The translations under genes were made by a program, and so were the position numbers. DNA of 51,645 bases, from positions 111,749-163,393 of the forward strand of contig NZ_BEWG01000001.1 of NCBI RefSeq assembly GCF_002723835.1, read 5' to 3'. The stretch is from Mycobacterium sp. shizuoka-1. GTDB taxonomy: Bacteria > Actinomycetota > Actinomycetes > Mycobacteriales > Mycobacteriaceae. Of this stretch, positions 9,490-20,205 are shown piece by piece (the first letter of the stretch is position 1; each line of letters begins with the position of its first letter). A model generated the notes under the pieces. The model was not told where the DNA came from, ran no database searches, and saw only the letters and a list, made by a program, of their open reading frames with translations.

Positions 9490-9981
9490 ATGACTGACCA
9501 GACACCTGTCCAGATTGCCTGGGTCACCCGCGATCTCGAGGCCACCGAAGCGGCGTTGACGACGCTGCTCGGAGCCAAGAAATGGGTGCGCATGCCGGGC
9601 GTTCACTTCGGCCCCGACACCTGCGTGCACCGCGGCGCACCCGCCGACTACCACGCGGACATCTCGCTGAGCTACGCCGGAGACACCCAGCTGGAACTGA
9701 TCGCCCCGACCCGCGGTGAGAGCATCTACACCGAGTTCCTCGCCGAAAGCGGTCCCGGCCTGCACCACATCTGCGTGGCCGCGCCGGACCCCGACGCGTT
9801 CGAGGCCGCGCTGGTCGCGGCCGAGGCCACGGCTGACGTCGTGGCCCGCGGCGAGATGCCCGGTGGCATGCGGTTTGCCTACGTCTCGGCCGCCACGGCC
9901 GGGGTGCCCTACCTCGAACTCGCCTACATCCCCGACGAGATCCGCACGTTCTTCGACTATGTGAAACAGGAGCAGCAATGA
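9490..9981 (+). CDS. VOC (glyoxalase/bleomycin-resistance fold) protein
   Basis: A 163-residue protein with two beta-alpha-beta-beta-beta units of the vicinal oxygen chelate superfamily. The first half has VQIAWVTRDLEATEAALTTLL, and the second has GPGLHHICVAAPDPDAFEAAL, a layout like methylmalonyl-CoA epimerase. Possible metal ligands are His in HHICV and Glu in YLELAY. The reaction cannot be deduced. The stop overlaps the start of the flavoprotein gene (ATGA), so they are co-translated and probably act on the same substrate, perhaps a steroid-derived compound given the KstR-like box upstream. Confidence 0.8.
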   Translation: MTDQTPVQIAWVTRDLEATEAALTTLLGAKKWVRMPGVHFGPDTCVHRGAPADYHADISLSYAGDTQLELIAPTRGESIYTEFLAESGPGLHHICVAAPDPDAFEAALVAAEATADVVARGEMPGGMRFAYVSAATAGVPYLELAYIPDEIRTFFDYVKQEQQ

Positions 9982-11447
9982 GTGGCCTGGACATCCCCGC
10001 GACCGTCGACGCCGCGACGGTGTCCGAGTGGTCCGACGACGTCGACGTCGTGGTGATCGGGTTCGGCATCGGCGGCGGGTGCGCGGCGGTCAGTGCGGCC
10101 GCCGCCGGAGCCCGGGTCTTGGTGCTGGAACGAGCCGCGGTGGCCGGCGGCACCACCTCGATGGCCGGTGGGCACTTCTATCTCGGCGGCGGAACGGCCG
10201 TGCAGCAGGCGACCGGGCACAGCGACAGCGTCGAGGAGATGTACAAATACCTCGTCGCGGTGTCCCGGGATCCCGAGCACGACAAGATCCGCGCCTACTG
10301 CGAGGGCAGCGTCGAGCACTTCAACTGGCTCGAGGAACTCGGCGTCGCGTTCGAGCGCAGCTACTACCCGGAGAAAGCGGTCATCCAGCCCAACACCGAG
10401 GGCCTGATGTTCACCGGCAACGAGAAGGTATGGCCGTACAAGAACATGGCGGTACCGGCCCCGCGCGGGCACAAGGTTCCGGTTCCCGGTGACACCCAGG
10501 GCGCGGCGATGGTGATCGACCTGCTGCTCAAGCGGGCCGCCGAGCTGGGCGTGGAGATCCGCTACGAGACCGGCGCGACCAACCTCGTGGTGGACGGCGC
10601 CGACGACGCAGCCGTGGTCGGCGTGTCCTGGAAGCGCTTCGCCGAGACCGGGGCGGTGCGGGCCAAGGCGGTGGTGATCGCCGCAGGCGGGTTCGTGATG
10701 AATCCCGACATGGTCGCCGAGTTCACCCCCAAGCTCGCCGAGAAGCCGTTCGTGCTCGGCAACACCTACGACGACGGGCTGGGCATCCGGCTCGGCGAGT
10801 CGGTCGGCGGCGCCACCAAACACATGGACCAGATCTTCATCACCGCGCCGGTCTACCCGCCGTCGATCCTGCTGACCGGGATCATCGTCAACAGAGAGGG
10901 CAAGCGGTTCGTCACCGAGGACTCCTACCATTCGCGCACATCGGGTTTCGTGATGGACCAGCCCGACAGCGCGGCCTACCTGATCGTCGACGAAGAGCAC
11001 ATGCGCACCCCGGAGATCCCGCTGATCACCTTCATCGACGGATGGGAGACGGTCGAGGAGATGGAAGCCGCGCTGGGCATCCCGACCGGCAACCTCGTCG
11101 AGACGCTGACCAACTACAACGAACACGCCGCAAAGGGCGAGGATCCCGAGTTCCACAAGCAGCCGGAATTCCTTGCGCCACAGGACAAGGGCCCATGGGG
11201 CGCCTTCGACCTGACCCTGGGCAAGGCGATGTACTCAGGCTTCACCGTCGGCGGGCTGGCCACCGACGTCGACGGCGAGGTGTTGCGGGCCGACGGCAGC
11301 GTGATTCCCGGCCTGTACGCGGCGGGGGCATGCGCGTCCAACATCGCCCAGGACGGCAAGGGCTACGCCAGCGGCACTCAGCTGGGGGAGGGCTCGTTCT
11401 TCGGTCGCCGGGCCGGAGCGCACGCCGCCGCGACCGCGAAAGCGTAA
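9978..11447 (+). CDS. FAD-binding dehydrogenase, KstD/fumarate reductase flavoprotein type (Rv1817-like)
   Basis: A 489-residue flavoprotein. The FAD site VVIGFGIGGGCAAVSAAAAGARVLVLE lies at about 27-53, followed by TTSMAGGHFYLGGGT, typical of the FAD_binding_2 family (fumarate reductase subunit A, 3-ketosteroid delta-1-dehydrogenase). The C-terminal FAD segment IPGLYAAGACASN and YASGTQLGEGSFFGRRAG is also present. It likely dehydrogenates a CH-CH bond in a steroid- or lipid-like substrate; that is inference from family and from the KstR-like operator. It is translationally coupled to the VOC gene. Position next to the TetR gene and BacA matches M. tuberculosis Rv1817. Confidence 0.88.
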   Translation: MSGLDIPATVDAATVSEWSDDVDVVVIGFGIGGGCAAVSAAAAGARVLVLERAAVAGGTTSMAGGHFYLGGGTAVQQATGHSDSVEEMYKYLVAVSRDPEHDKIRAYCEGSVEHFNWLEELGVAFERSYYPEKAVIQPNTEGLMFTGNEKVWPYKNMAVPAPRGHKVPVPGDTQGAAMVIDLLLKRAAELGVEIRYETGATNLVVDGADDAAVVGVSWKRFAETGAVRAKAVVIAAGGFVMNPDMVAEFTPKLAEKPFVLGNTYDDGLGIRLGESVGGATKHMDQIFITAPVYPPSILLTGIIVNREGKRFVTEDSYHSRTSGFVMDQPDSAAYLIVDEEHMRTPEIPLITFIDGWETVEEMEAALGIPTGNLVETLTNYNEHAAKGEDPEFHKQPEFLAPQDKGPWGAFDLTLGKAMYSGFTVGGLATDVDGEVLRADGSVIPGLYAAGACASNIAQDGKGYASGTQLGEGSFFGRRAGAHAAATAKA

Positions 11448-11465
11448 GCCCCGCAACGTCATCAC

Positions 11466-11495
11466 GCGACGGTCTGACCCGGGTCAGACCGTCGC
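11466..11495. terminator. 30-bp perfect palindrome, bidirectional terminator candidate
   Basis: Two 15-base arms are exact reverse complements about the centre at 11480/11481 (arm pattern GCGACGGTCTGACCC). It sits between the convergent flavoprotein and bacA genes and includes the bacA stop codon at 11484-11486. There is no T-tract, as is usual for mycobacterial hairpin terminators. Confidence 0.65.
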
Positions 11496-13397
11496 CGGCT
11501 CGTTCCCGTCGACGTGACCCAGCCGCCATTCACCCTCGCCGAGCAGTTCGAGATGCTTGACGTGGTGCTGTTCGACGGTGCTGCGATGGCTGACGCTGAC
11601 CAGGATGGTGTCGGGCAGTTCGGTCCGGACCATGTCGTAGAGGGCGAACTCCAAACCCTCGTCGAGTGCCGAGGTCGCCTCGTCGAGGAAGACCGCCTTG
11701 GGCCGGGTCAGCAACACCCGGGCGAACGCGATGCGCTGCTGCTCACCCGGGGAGAGCACCTTGGCCCAATCCTGGGATTCGTTGAGCCGGATGGTCAGAT
11801 GCGACAGCGCCACCTTGGTCAGCGCCCGCTGCAGTTCTTCGTCGTCGATCTCCCCGGACGTCGCCGGGTAGGACACCACCGTGCGCAGGTCGCCCAGCGG
11901 CACATACGGCATCTGCGACAGGAACATCGTGTCGTCGTCGTCGGGACGGCACAGGGTGCCCGAGGTGAACGGCCACATCTGCGCCAGGCTGCGTAGCAAC
12001 GTGGTCTTGCCCGCGCCCGAGGGGCCGGTGATGACCAGGGTCTCGCCGGGCTCCAGCCGCAGGTCGATCGGGTCGACCAGCTGGCTGCCGCTGGGGGTGC
12101 GGACCTCGACCCGGCGCAGTTCCACCGAGCCGTCCTGACTGGGCAGCGTGGTCAGCTTGGGCAGCTCGCGCGCCTCGGAGTTGGTCTCGACCAGCCCGTG
12201 CAGACGGATGATCGCCGCGCGGTAGGAGGCGAACGAGTCGTAGGCGTTACGGAAGAACGACAGCGAATCGTGGATCGAACCGAATGCGCTCGACGACTGG
12301 GTGACGTCACCGAGGTCGATCTGACCGGCGAACAGGCGAGGCGCCTGGATCACCAGCGGCAAAGGGTTGATGATCTGGCTCATGGACAGGTTCCAGCCAG
12401 TCAGCGCGATCGTGCGATTCACGTACCGGCGGTAGTTGGCGATGATCTCGGCGAACTTGGTCCGCAGCAGGCCCCGCTCGGCGTTCTCACCGCGGTAGAA
12501 ACCGACCGCCTCGGCGGAGTCGCGCAACCGGACCAGGGCGTAGCGGAACACGGCGTTGGTCAGCTCGTTGCGGAAGCTCAACCGGATCAGCGGGTGGCCG
12601 ATCCAGAACGCGATGATCGTCGCGAAGGTGACGTAGACCAGCACCACCCAGAACAGCGCGTGCCCCAATGTGATCCCGGCCAGCGTCAGCGGCCCGGACA
12701 GGTTCCACAGGATCACGGTGAACGAAACGACGGTGACCAGTGAGTTGATCGCGCCGAACAACAGCGTGCTGGAACTGCCGATCATCGGCTGGTTCGCCGA
12801 GGATCCCACCCCGGCGGTGAAGATGTCGATGTCCTGCTGGATGCGCTGATCGGGGTTGTCGATATCGCTGTCGGTGAAGCGGGTCCGGTAGTACGCGTGG
12901 TCGTCGAGCCAGTCACACGTGAGCCGGTCGGTGAGCCACACCCGCCAGCGGATGATGAACCGCTGCATCAGGTAGATGTCCAGCATCACCCGGCTGATGT
13001 AGATGGTGGCCAGGATGCCGAACAGGATCAGCGCCGCCCAGAAGCCGCTCACACCGGACTGGCGGATCTCCTCATTGCCACCACCGGCGCCCTGGAAGGC
13101 GACCTGCAGCGCGGTGAACAGGTCATTGCTGTAATAGCTGAGCAACACGTCGAGGCGCACCGAGATGATGGTCGACAGCAGCAGCACACCCAGCCAGATC
13201 CACACCCCGATGCTTTGCCGGCCCTTGAAGTAATCGCCGGTGATCCGCCAGTACTGCCGGCCCCAGACGGTGTACTTGGCCAGCAGGAACAACACGACGA
13301 GGGTCAGAGCAGCGCTGATGGCCCATGCTTTGGAAATCCAGATCAAGGACGGGACGAGTTCGTGTCCCCAGTCCATGGATGGGCGGAACTTCTCCAA
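11484..13397 (-). CDS. bacA: BacA-like ABC transporter (fused membrane and ATPase domains; Rv1819c type)
   Basis: A 637-residue half-transporter with an SbmA/BacA-type membrane domain (about 20-390; helices near 22-44, 63-85, 120-142, 210-235 and 245-267) fused to an ATPase. Walker A GPSGAGKT is at 458-465, the signature LSPGEQQ at 548-554, Walker B AVFLDE at 568-573, and the switch His at 604. The M. tuberculosis orthologue Rv1819c (639 residues) imports cobalamin, bleomycin and antimicrobial peptides. The start is TTG at 13397, supported by AGGAGG nine bases upstream. It is 13 bases downstream of the monooxygenase gene on the same strand and may be co-transcribed. Confidence 0.93.
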   Translation of the reverse strand: MEKFRPSMDWGHELVPSLIWISKAWAISAALTLVVLFLLAKYTVWGRQYWRITGDYFKGRQSIGVWIWLGVLLLSTIISVRLDVLLSYYSNDLFTALQVAFQGAGGGNEEIRQSGVSGFWAALILFGILATIYISRVMLDIYLMQRFIIRWRVWLTDRLTCDWLDDHAYYRTRFTDSDIDNPDQRIQQDIDIFTAGVGSSANQPMIGSSSTLLFGAINSLVTVVSFTVILWNLSGPLTLAGITLGHALFWVVLVYVTFATIIAFWIGHPLIRLSFRNELTNAVFRYALVRLRDSAEAVGFYRGENAERGLLRTKFAEIIANYRRYVNRTIALTGWNLSMSQIINPLPLVIQAPRLFAGQIDLGDVTQSSSAFGSIHDSLSFFRNAYDSFASYRAAIIRLHGLVETNSEARELPKLTTLPSQDGSVELRRVEVRTPSGSQLVDPIDLRLEPGETLVITGPSGAGKTTLLRSLAQMWPFTSGTLCRPDDDDTMFLSQMPYVPLGDLRTVVSYPATSGEIDDEELQRALTKVALSHLTIRLNESQDWAKVLSPGEQQRIAFARVLLTRPKAVFLDEATSALDEGLEFALYDMVRTELPDTILVSVSHRSTVEQHHVKHLELLGEGEWRLGHVDGNEPATV

Positions 13398-13410
13398 CGC
13401 GTTTCTCCTC

Positions 13411-15117
13411 CTACGGCGGCGTCGCGCACGACGACCGATCCGATGGCTTTCCCGGCGAACCTACCCTTGCATCCTTGCCAAGGCGCGCGTCCGCACCAGA
13501 TGACGAGCGAAATGTGAGCTTCAGCGCGGCGGTCAGATCCGCCACAGCGGGCGAACGGCGGGCGGCGAAAGAGAGGTAACCGTCGGGCCTGACCACGAAG
13601 ACCGCGCCCGGTTGCGGCCGGTAGTGGGCGGCGAACTCGCCGGCGCCGTCGCCGAGCAGCGCCAGCTCGGTCGCGGTGGCGTCGGCATCGCGGTGCGCGA
13701 TCAGGTAGACGTCCATCTGCCCGTGCGCGGCCTCAACAGCGGCGCCCGCCAACTGTTCGGCGGCCGACACGTCCTCGGCCGTCGTACCGGGGCCTGCGTA
13801 GATCAGCGTGGTGTGCCTGCGGCGGTCCAGCAGCGTGAACAACCGCACCGGCGCGGTGACCGAGGCCCGGGTCAGCCCCGCGGCGTCGGGTGCGCGCAGA
13901 CCGCCGCGGGGTGCCTCGGGATCGGCTGCCGCGGGGACGATCGGGCTGCCGGCGTAGTCGATCAGCAACTGGGCTTCTCGCCGCAATACGTAGTCGGGGT
14001 CGGTTTCGCCGGTGCCGATGCCCTGCTGGGCGTGCCGCACGGTCCGGCCGACCACTTCTTCCCCGACCGGCCGCCGCTCGGCGTCATAACTGTCCAGCAG
14101 GCCGGCCGCCGCGGTGCCTGCCAACTCCAGACCCAGTTTCCAGGCCAGGTTATGGGCGTCCTGGATGCCGGTGTTCATACCCTGCGCACCGGTCGGGGGA
14201 TGGATGTGAGCGGCGTCGCCGGCGACGAACACCCGGCCGCTGCGATAGCAGCCGACGATGCGGTGGCTGATCCGGAACACCGACGACCAGCGCAACCTCG
14301 CCGCGGTGGTGGGTTCCGGCGCCAGCCGGTCCAGGACCGCCTGGATGTGGTGCAGCTCCGGCGCGCGGTCGCCCTGCAGGCCGTGCGCCACGTCATCGCC
14401 GGCCGCCTCGGGCGGGCGCAGCTCGTCGGGTACCAGCATCGCCATCCGGTAGCGGCCCCGGCCCGGCAGCGGGATCGCCACCAGCAGGTCGTCGGTGATC
14501 CCGTCGGTCTGGTGCATGCTGCGCAGGACGTACCCGCCCGGCACCGACCAGTCGACCTCGACATCGCCGAGCATGTACGGCTCGGCGAACGAGCCACCGT
14601 CGAACGACAGTCCCAGTGCCTTGCGCACGGTGCTGTGCGCGCCGTCGGCACCGATCAGGTACTTGGCCCGCACCGTCGCCAGGCCCGGCCCGCCCAGCGT
14701 GGCGGTCACCCCGTCGGCGCCCTGCTCGAAGGTCGCCAGCCGGATGCCCGGCTCGACACGTACGCCGAGGGCAGCCAGCTCATCGGTGAGGATGGCTTCG
14801 GTGGCGTACTGCGGGATCGCGACGAACCCGAACGGGATGTCGGCGGGCACGCTCATGTCCAGCTGGCCCACCCGGGCGCCGTTGACGTAGATGATCTGCC
14901 CGTGCAGGGGGATCGACGCGTTCAGGACCCGGTGCAGCACCCCCATGCCTTCGAAGATTTCCAGCGTACGCGGTTGCACCCCAACGGCTTTCGCATACCG
15001 CTGCGGTTCGAGATGGGTGTCGACGATCCGGCAGTGCACGCCCCGGCGAGTCAGCTCGAGCGCCGCGGTCAGTCCGATCGGTCCGGCGCCGGCGATCAGC
15101 ACGTCCACCTCGGTCAT
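13411..15117 (-). CDS. FAD-dependent aromatic-ring-type monooxygenase
   Basis: A 568-residue class A flavin monooxygenase of the p-hydroxybenzoate/phenol hydroxylase type. The FAD-binding [17 protein letters not shown] is at about 10-26, the DG segment [17 protein letters not shown] near 154-170, and the GD motif [20 protein letters not shown] near 295-314. The C-terminal 150 residues fit the thioredoxin-like tail of phenol hydroxylase relatives. These enzymes use NAD(P)H and O2 to hydroxylate aromatic compounds. It occupies the place of ilvG in M. tuberculosis (between bacA and secA2), so it may be a lineage-specific insertion. It is divergent from secA2 with 65 bp between. Confidence 0.88.
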   Translation of the reverse strand: MTEVDVLIAGAGPIGLTAALELTRRGVHCRIVDTHLEPQRYAKAVGVQPRTLEIFEGMGVLHRVLNASIPLHGQIIYVNGARVGQLDMSVPADIPFGFVAIPQYATEAILTDELAALGVRVEPGIRLATFEQGADGVTATLGGPGLATVRAKYLIGADGAHSTVRKALGLSFDGGSFAEPYMLGDVEVDWSVPGGYVLRSMHQTDGITDDLLVAIPLPGRGRYRMAMLVPDELRPPEAAGDDVAHGLQGDRAPELHHIQAVLDRLAPEPTTAARLRWSSVFRISHRIVGCYRSGRVFVAGDAAHIHPPTGAQGMNTGIQDAHNLAWKLGLELAGTAAAGLLDSYDAERRPVGEEVVGRTVRHAQQGIGTGETDPDYVLRREAQLLIDYAGSPIVPAAADPEAPRGGLRAPDAAGLTRASVTAPVRLFTLLDRRRHTTLIYAGPGTTAEDVSAAEQLAGAAVEAAHGQMDVYLIAHRDADATATELALLGDGAGEFAAHYRPQPGAVFVVRPDGYLSFAARRSPAVADLTAALKLTFRSSSGADARLGKDARVGSPGKPSDRSSCATPP

Positions 15118-15182
15118 GTCGATGATTATGGCGCGGGAGGCGCTGCTTGGGGCTCGCGCTGCGCCGCCGGTACCGTTGACCC

Positions 15183-17516
15183 GTGGCGAAAGATCGCAAG
15201 AACAGCGCTGCCGGCCCGGGCCGCTTGAGCCGGGGCTTCTGGCGCATGCTGGGGGCCAGCACCGAGAAGACCAAAGCCGAGTCGATGGCCGAGGTCAGCG
15301 CCTCGGCCGAGTTCGACGAGAAGGCCAAGGGACTCGACGACGAGCAACTGGCCAAGGCAGCCGAGCTGCTCGAGCTCGGCGATCTGGCCGCCTCCTCGGA
15401 CGTCCCGCAGTTCCTGGCCATCGCCCGGGAGGCGGCCGAACGGACGACCGGACTGCGCCCCTTCGACGTGCAGCTGCTCGGGGCGCTGCGGATGCTCGCC
15501 GGCGACGTGGTCGAGATGGCCACCGGTGAGGGCAAGACCCTCTCGGGCGCCATCGCCGCCGCCGGCTACGCCCTGGCCGGACGCAACGTCCACGTCGTCA
15601 CCATCAACGACTACCTGGCCCGCCGCGACGCCGAATGGATGAGCCCGCTGATCGAGGCGATGGGACTGACCGTCGGCTGGATCACCGCCGACTCGACGCC
15701 CGCAGAGCGGCGGGCCGCCTACATGTGCGACGTCACCTACGCGTCGGTCAACGAGATCGGGTTCGACGTCCTGCGCGACCAGTTGGTCACCGACGTCGCC
15801 GACCTGGTGTCGCCCAACCCCGACGTCGCCCTGATCGACGAGGCCGACTCGGTGCTGGTCGACGAGGCGCTGGTGCCGCTGGTGCTGGCCGGCACCACCC
15901 ACCGCGAGACCCCGAAGGTCGAGATCGTGCGCCTGGTGGGCGGACTGGCAGCCGGAACCGACTACGACACCGACTCCGACAGCCGCAACGTCCACCTCAC
16001 CGAGGAAGGCGCCAAGAAGCTCGAAGCCGCCCTCGGCGGTATCGACCTCTACTCCGAGGAGCACGTCACCACCACGCTGACCGAGATCAACGTGGCCCTG
16101 CACGCGCACGTGCTGCTGCAACGCGACGTGCACTACATCGTCCGCGACGGGGCAGTGCAGCTGATCAACTCCTCCCGCGGCCGCATCGCCTCGCTGCAGC
16201 GCTGGCCCGACGGTTTGCAGGCGGCGGTCGAGGCCAAGGAGGGCATCGAGACCACCGAGACCGGCGAGGTGCTCGACACCATCACCGTGCAGGCGCTGAT
16301 CAACCGGTATCCGACGGTGTGCGGGATGACCGGCACCGCGCTGGCCGCCGGCGAGCAGCTGCGCCAGTTCTACAAGCTGGGGGTGTCGCCGATCCCGCCG
16401 AACGCGCCCAACATCCGCGAGGACGCCCCGGACCGCGTCTACATCACCGCGGCGGCCAAGACCGAGGCCATCATGGAGCACATCATCGAGGTGCACGCCA
16501 CCGGCCAGCCGATCCTGGTCGGCACCCACGACGTCGCCGAGTCCGAGGAGCTGCACGAACGGCTGATCCGGCGCGGGGTGCCCGCCGTCGTACTGAACGC
16601 CAAGAACGACGAGGAAGAGGCCGCCGTCATCGCCGAGGCCGGCAAGCTCGGCACGGTCACCGTCTCCACCCAGATGGCCGGGCGCGGCACCGACATCCGG
16701 CTCGGCGGGTCGGAAGAAACCGATCACGACAAGGTCGCCGAACTGGGTGGCCTGCACGTCATCGGCACCGGACGGCACCGCACCGAACGACTGGACAACC
16801 AGCTGCGCGGGCGCGCCGGGCGGCAGGGCGACCCCGGCTCGTCGGTGTTCTTCGCCAGCTGGGAGGACGACGTCGTCGTCGCCCATCTCGACCCCGGCAA
16901 GCTGCCCACCGACGCCGACGACACCGGCCGGATCACCAGCCCCAAGGCCGGATCGCTGCTCGACCACGCCCAGCGGGTGGCTGAGGGCCGGCTGCTCGAC
17001 GTGCACGCCAACACCTGGCGCTACAACCAGCTGATCGCCCAGCAGCGCGCGATCATCGTCGAACGGCGCAACACCCTGCTGAGTACCGCCGCCGCCCGCA
17101 ACGAGCTCAAGGACCTGTCCCCGGACCGCTACGAGGAGCTGGCCGAGCGTGCCGGCGAGGAGCGGCTGGAGACGATCTGCCGCCAGATCATGCTGTTCCA
17201 CCTCGACCGCGGCTGGGCCGATCACCTGGCCTACCTGTCCGACATCCGGGAGAGCATCCATCTGCGGGCGCTGGGCCGGCAGAACCCGCTCGACGAATTC
17301 CACCGGATGGCCGTCGACGCATTCGCCAACCTGGCCGCCGACGCGATCGAGGCGGCCCAGCAGACCTTCGAGACCGCCAACATTCTCGACGAGGAGCAGG
17401 GCCTGGATCTGTCGAAACTGGCCCGCCCGACCTCGACGTGGACATACATGGTGCACGACAACCCGCTCAACGACGACACCTTGTCCGCGCTGAGTCTGCC
17501 CGGGGTTTTCCGTTAG
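15183..17516 (+). CDS. secA2: SecA2, accessory preprotein translocase ATPase
   Basis: A 777-residue SecA-family motor ATPase, shorter than housekeeping SecA (about 900-950) and lacking its C-terminal zinc linker, as in mycobacterial SecA2. Walker A ATGEGKT is at 113-119, the DEAD-type box LIDEAD at 217-222, and the motif QMAGRGTDI near 498. The SecA-specific scaffold lies in the last third. SecA2 drives export of a subset of proteins, including some lacking signal peptides, and works with the canonical SecYEG channel. The GTG start is nine bases before the first base of the overlapping upstream context seen in M. tuberculosis Rv1821. The next gene follows nine bases after its stop. Confidence 0.96.
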   Translation: MAKDRKNSAAGPGRLSRGFWRMLGASTEKTKAESMAEVSASAEFDEKAKGLDDEQLAKAAELLELGDLAASSDVPQFLAIAREAAERTTGLRPFDVQLLGALRMLAGDVVEMATGEGKTLSGAIAAAGYALAGRNVHVVTINDYLARRDAEWMSPLIEAMGLTVGWITADSTPAERRAAYMCDVTYASVNEIGFDVLRDQLVTDVADLVSPNPDVALIDEADSVLVDEALVPLVLAGTTHRETPKVEIVRLVGGLAAGTDYDTDSDSRNVHLTEEGAKKLEAALGGIDLYSEEHVTTTLTEINVALHAHVLLQRDVHYIVRDGAVQLINSSRGRIASLQRWPDGLQAAVEAKEGIETTETGEVLDTITVQALINRYPTVCGMTGTALAAGEQLRQFYKLGVSPIPPNAPNIREDAPDRVYITAAAKTEAIMEHIIEVHATGQPILVGTHDVAESEELHERLIRRGVPAVVLNAKNDEEEAAVIAEAGKLGTVTVSTQMAGRGTDIRLGGSEETDHDKVAELGGLHVIGTGRHRTERLDNQLRGRAGRQGDPGSSVFFASWEDDVVVAHLDPGKLPTDADDTGRITSPKAGSLLDHAQRVAEGRLLDVHANTWRYNQLIAQQRAIIVERRNTLLSTAAARNELKDLSPDRYEELAERAGEERLETICRQIMLFHLDRGWADHLAYLSDIRESIHLRALGRQNPLDEFHRMAVDAFANLAADAIEAAQQTFETANILDEEQGLDLSKLARPTSTWTYMVHDNPLNDDTLSALSLPGVFR

Positions 17517-17525
17517 GTTTTGCTC

Positions 17526-18125
17526 ATGACGCAGCAGGGCGATCGGGTACTGACAATCCCGAACGTCCTGTCGGTGATCCGCCTGGCGCTGGTACCGGTG
17601 TTCCTGTATCTGCTACTGGCCACCCACGCCTATGGCTGGGCGGTGGCGATCCTGATGTTCAGCGGATTCTCGGACTGGGCCGACGGCAAGATCGCCCGGC
17701 TGGTGGCCAACCAGTCCTCCCGGCTCGGCGCCCTGCTCGACCCACTGGTCGACCGGATCTACATGGTGACCGTTCCGCTGGGCCTGGGCTTCGCCGGGGT
17801 GGTGCCGTGGTGGCTCGTCGGCACGCTGATCGGCCGTGACCTGCTGTTGGCCGCAACCCTGCCGGTGCTGCGCAGCCGCGGGCTGACCGCGTTGCCGGTC
17901 ACCTACATCGGCAAGGCCGCCACGTTCGCGTTGATGTCCGGTTTTCCGCTGGTGCTGCTGGGGCAGTGGGATGCGACGTGGAGCCGGGTGATCGGCGCCT
18001 GCGGCTGGGGATTCCTGCTCTGGGGCGTGGGGATGTACCTGTGGTCGGCAGTGCTGTACCTGCTGCAGGTCCGCCTGGTGGTGACGACGCTGCCCCGAGT
18101 GGGCGCCGGCGATGCCCGCATCTGA
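17526..18125 (+). CDS. pgsA2: CDP-alcohol phosphatidyltransferase (PgsA2-like, Rv1822)
   Basis: A 199-residue integral membrane enzyme. The catalytic CDP-alcohol phosphatidyltransferase motif is complete: D50-x2-D53-G54-x2-A57-R58-x9-G68-x3-D72-x3-D76. Hydrophobic helices lie around 15-33, 35-48, 82-100, 105-120, 135-152 and 160-185. It transfers a phosphatidyl group from CDP-diacylglycerol to an alcohol; by position it matches Rv1822 (PgsA2), annotated as a phosphatidylglycerophosphate- or cardiolipin-type synthase, but the alcohol is not certain. I prefer the ATG at 17526 to a TTG at 17520. It overlaps the next gene by 14 bases. Confidence 0.88.
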   Translation: MTQQGDRVLTIPNVLSVIRLALVPVFLYLLLATHAYGWAVAILMFSGFSDWADGKIARLVANQSSRLGALLDPLVDRIYMVTVPLGLGFAGVVPWWLVGTLIGRDLLLAATLPVLRSRGLTALPVTYIGKAATFALMSGFPLVLLGQWDATWSRVIGACGWGFLLWGVGMYLWSAVLYLLQVRLVVTTLPRVGAGDARI

Positions 18126-19026
18126 GCAGGCGCTGGGCGGCTACGACCCGACAGCCGGCCGCCCGCAACGCCACGAGCAGCGGCCCATGCTGATCCCGCT
18201 GCCCGGCCTGCTGCGATCGTTGCTGACCGAACACCTCGATCCCGGATATGCGGCCGCGGCCGCCGAGCGGGCCCGCACCGGGCGCAGCCGCAGGCCGCTC
18301 GTCAACCGGGGTTGGCAGGCGCTGGCCGCGCTGTTGATCGCCGCGGTCTTCGCCGGCGCGGTGGCCCAAGCGCGATCCACCGCGCCCGGCGTCAACGCCG
18401 CCCAGCAGGTGCTGGCGGCCAGCGTGCGCTCCGCCGAGGGCACCACCGAGCGGCTGACCCGCCGCCGCGACGACCTCGCCGCCCAGGCCGACGACGTCCA
18501 GCGCCGCCAACTGCGCGACGACGCCACCGGCCGCGACCTGCTCAGCCGGCTGGACGCGCTGAGCCTGGCAGGGGCCACGACCGCGGTGATCGGTCCTGGC
18601 CTGACCGTGACCGTGACCGATCCCGGCATGGGCCGGGGCCTGACCGACGTCGCGGGCCAGCGGGTGCCTGGCAGCCGCCAGGTGATCCTGGACCGCGATC
18701 TGCAGCTGGTCGTCAACTCGCTGTGGGCCAGCGGCGCGGAGGCGATCTCGGTCGGCGGGGTGCGGATGGGCCCCAACGTGACGATCCGCCAGGCGGGCGG
18801 GGCGATCCTGGTCGACAATCATCCGATCAGCAGCCCGTACACCATTCTGGCGGTGGGACCACCGAACGGGATGCGCGATACCTTCGACCACAGCGGCGGG
18901 CTGCAACGGCTGCGACTGCTGGAGGCGTCCTACGGGGTGGGGGTGAGCGTGGCCAACGGCGACGGCTTGTCGTTGCCCGCGGGCGCCGTTCGAGACGTTA
19001 AATTTGCCAGGCAGATCGGGCAGTAG
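18112..19026 (+). CDS. DUF881 family membrane-anchored protein (Rv1823-like)
   Basis: A 304-residue protein with a single N-terminal transmembrane helix at about 69-86 ([18 protein letters not shown]) after a cytoplasmic segment of about 65 residues. A coiled-coil region follows near 100-150 ([20 protein letters not shown]), then a DUF881 domain beginning at [12 protein letters not shown]. The pair of DUF881 proteins flanking the small basic protein is conserved in Gram-positive bacteria. The biochemical role is unknown, but the setting (SecA2, phospholipid synthesis, GarA, FtsR) suggests the envelope or division. It overlaps pgsA2 by 14 bases. Confidence 0.86.
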   Translation: MPASEQALGGYDPTAGRPQRHEQRPMLIPLPGLLRSLLTEHLDPGYAAAAAERARTGRSRRPLVNRGWQALAALLIAAVFAGAVAQARSTAPGVNAAQQVLAASVRSAEGTTERLTRRRDDLAAQADDVQRRQLRDDATGRDLLSRLDALSLAGATTAVIGPGLTVTVTDPGMGRGLTDVAGQRVPGSRQVILDRDLQLVVNSLWASGAEAISVGGVRMGPNVTIRQAGGAILVDNHPISSPYTILAVGPPNGMRDTFDHSGGLQRLRLLEASYGVGVSVANGDGLSLPAGAVRDVKFARQIGQ

Positions 19027-19039
19027 GGACATAGGCACA

Positions 19040-19372
19040 ATGATCGGAATCGCCGCACTTGTGGTCGGCATCGTGCTCGGCTTGGTGTTCCACCCCAGCG
19101 TGCCCGAGGCGATCCAGCCCTACCTGCCGATCGCCGTCGTCGCCGCGCTGGACGCGGTGTTCGGCGGTCTGCGGGCCTATCTGGAGAAGATCTTCGACCC
19201 CAAGGTCTTCGTCGTCTCGTTCGTGTTCAACGTCCTGGTGGCCGCGCTGATCGTCTACGTCGGCGACCAGCTCGGGGTGGGCACCCAGCTCTCGACGGCG
19301 ATCATCGTCGTGCTCGGCATCCGGATCTTCGGCAACGCCGCCGCCTTGCGGCGCAGGCTGTTCGGGGCGTGA
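19040..19372 (+). CDS. sbp: Small basic protein Sbp (DUF1290; Rv1824-like)
   Basis: A 110-residue membrane protein of the sbp/DUF1290 family with three hydrophobic segments (about 2-22, 28-44 and 58-80) and a basic tail (RRRLFG). I start at the ATG at 19040; an upstream GTG-type extension to 19004 would add twelve residues overlapping the previous gene. The family is found beside division genes in Bacillus and actinobacteria, but its function is not established. It is followed after one base by the second DUF881 gene, so the three form one translational unit. Confidence 0.86.
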   Translation: MIGIAALVVGIVLGLVFHPSVPEAIQPYLPIAVVAALDAVFGGLRAYLEKIFDPKVFVVSFVFNVLVAALIVYVGDQLGVGTQLSTAIIVVLGIRIFGNAAALRRRLFGA

Positions 19373-19373
19373 G

Positions 19374-20168
19374 GTGAGCGACGAGGCCGGCCGGGACACC
19401 GGGGAGGACGCGACGGCCGAGCACGGCCGCCACGAATTGCCCGCCACCGCGCCGACGCCGCCGGCCCCGCCTCGGACCCGCACCCAACTGATGTTCGGCG
19501 TGCTGGGTGCGCTGCTCTGCCTGGTCCTCGGTGTCGGCATCGCCACCCAGGTCCGCCAGACCGAGTCCGGCGACGCGCTGGACACCGCGCGCCCGGCCGA
19601 CCTGCTGGTCCTGCTGGGTTCGCTGCAGCAGCGCGAGGCCGCACTGAACACCGAGGTGGCCGAGTTGCAGCGCAATCTCGCGGCGATGCAGACCGCGGGC
19701 AGCAGCGACCAGGCCGCGATCCAGAACGCCCAGGCCCGGCTGGCCGCCCTGTCGATCCTGATCGGCACCGTCGGCGCCACCGGGCCGGGGGTGACCATCA
19801 CCATCGACGACCCCGGACCAGGCGTCGCCCCGGAAACCATGCTCGACGTGATCAACGAATTGCGGGCCGCCGGAGCCGAGGCCATCGAGATCCGGTCCGG
19901 GCAGCGCGCCGTCCGGATCGGTGTCGACAGCTGGGTGGTCGGCAGCCCGGGCGCGCTGGAGATCGACGCGCAAACTTTGAGCCCGCCGTATTCTGTTCTC
20001 GCCATTGGCGATCCACCCACGCTCGCCGCCGCGATGAACATCCCGGGCGGTGCCGTCGACAGCGTCGAGCGGGTGGGCGGGCAGATGTCGGTGGCCCAGT
20101 CCGACCGTGTGGACATCACCACCTTGCGGCAACCGAAAGCCCGCCAATACGCTCAGCCCGTCAAATGA
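19374..20168 (+). CDS. DUF881 family membrane-anchored protein (Rv1825-like)
   Basis: A 264-residue protein with a Pro-rich cytoplasmic start, one transmembrane helix at about 40-58 ([20 protein letters not shown]), and a coiled coil at about 75-125 ([23 protein letters not shown]). A DUF881 domain starts at [15 protein letters not shown]. It parallels the protein of 18112-19026 in layout, so the two may pair outside the membrane through their coiled coils, with Sbp inside the membrane; this is inference. The start is GTG, one base after the sbp stop. Confidence 0.87.
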   Translation: MSDEAGRDTGEDATAEHGRHELPATAPTPPAPPRTRTQLMFGVLGALLCLVLGVGIATQVRQTESGDALDTARPADLLVLLGSLQQREAALNTEVAELQRNLAAMQTAGSSDQAAIQNAQARLAALSILIGTVGATGPGVTITIDDPGPGVAPETMLDVINELRAAGAEAIEIRSGQRAVRIGVDSWVVGSPGALEIDAQTLSPPYSVLAIGDPPTLAAAMNIPGGAVDSVERVGGQMSVAQSDRVDITTLRQPKARQYAQPVK

Positions 20169-20205
20169 GCAGCCAAAAAAACGAGCGACGACATCGAGGA
20201 GCACT

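Noticed and set aside
15126..17456. 776-codon open frame antisense to secA2
   Set aside because: It mirrors the codon pattern of secA2 on the other strand, has low-complexity Gly/Val/Asp/Gln composition and no motif; secA2 has complete ATPase motifs.
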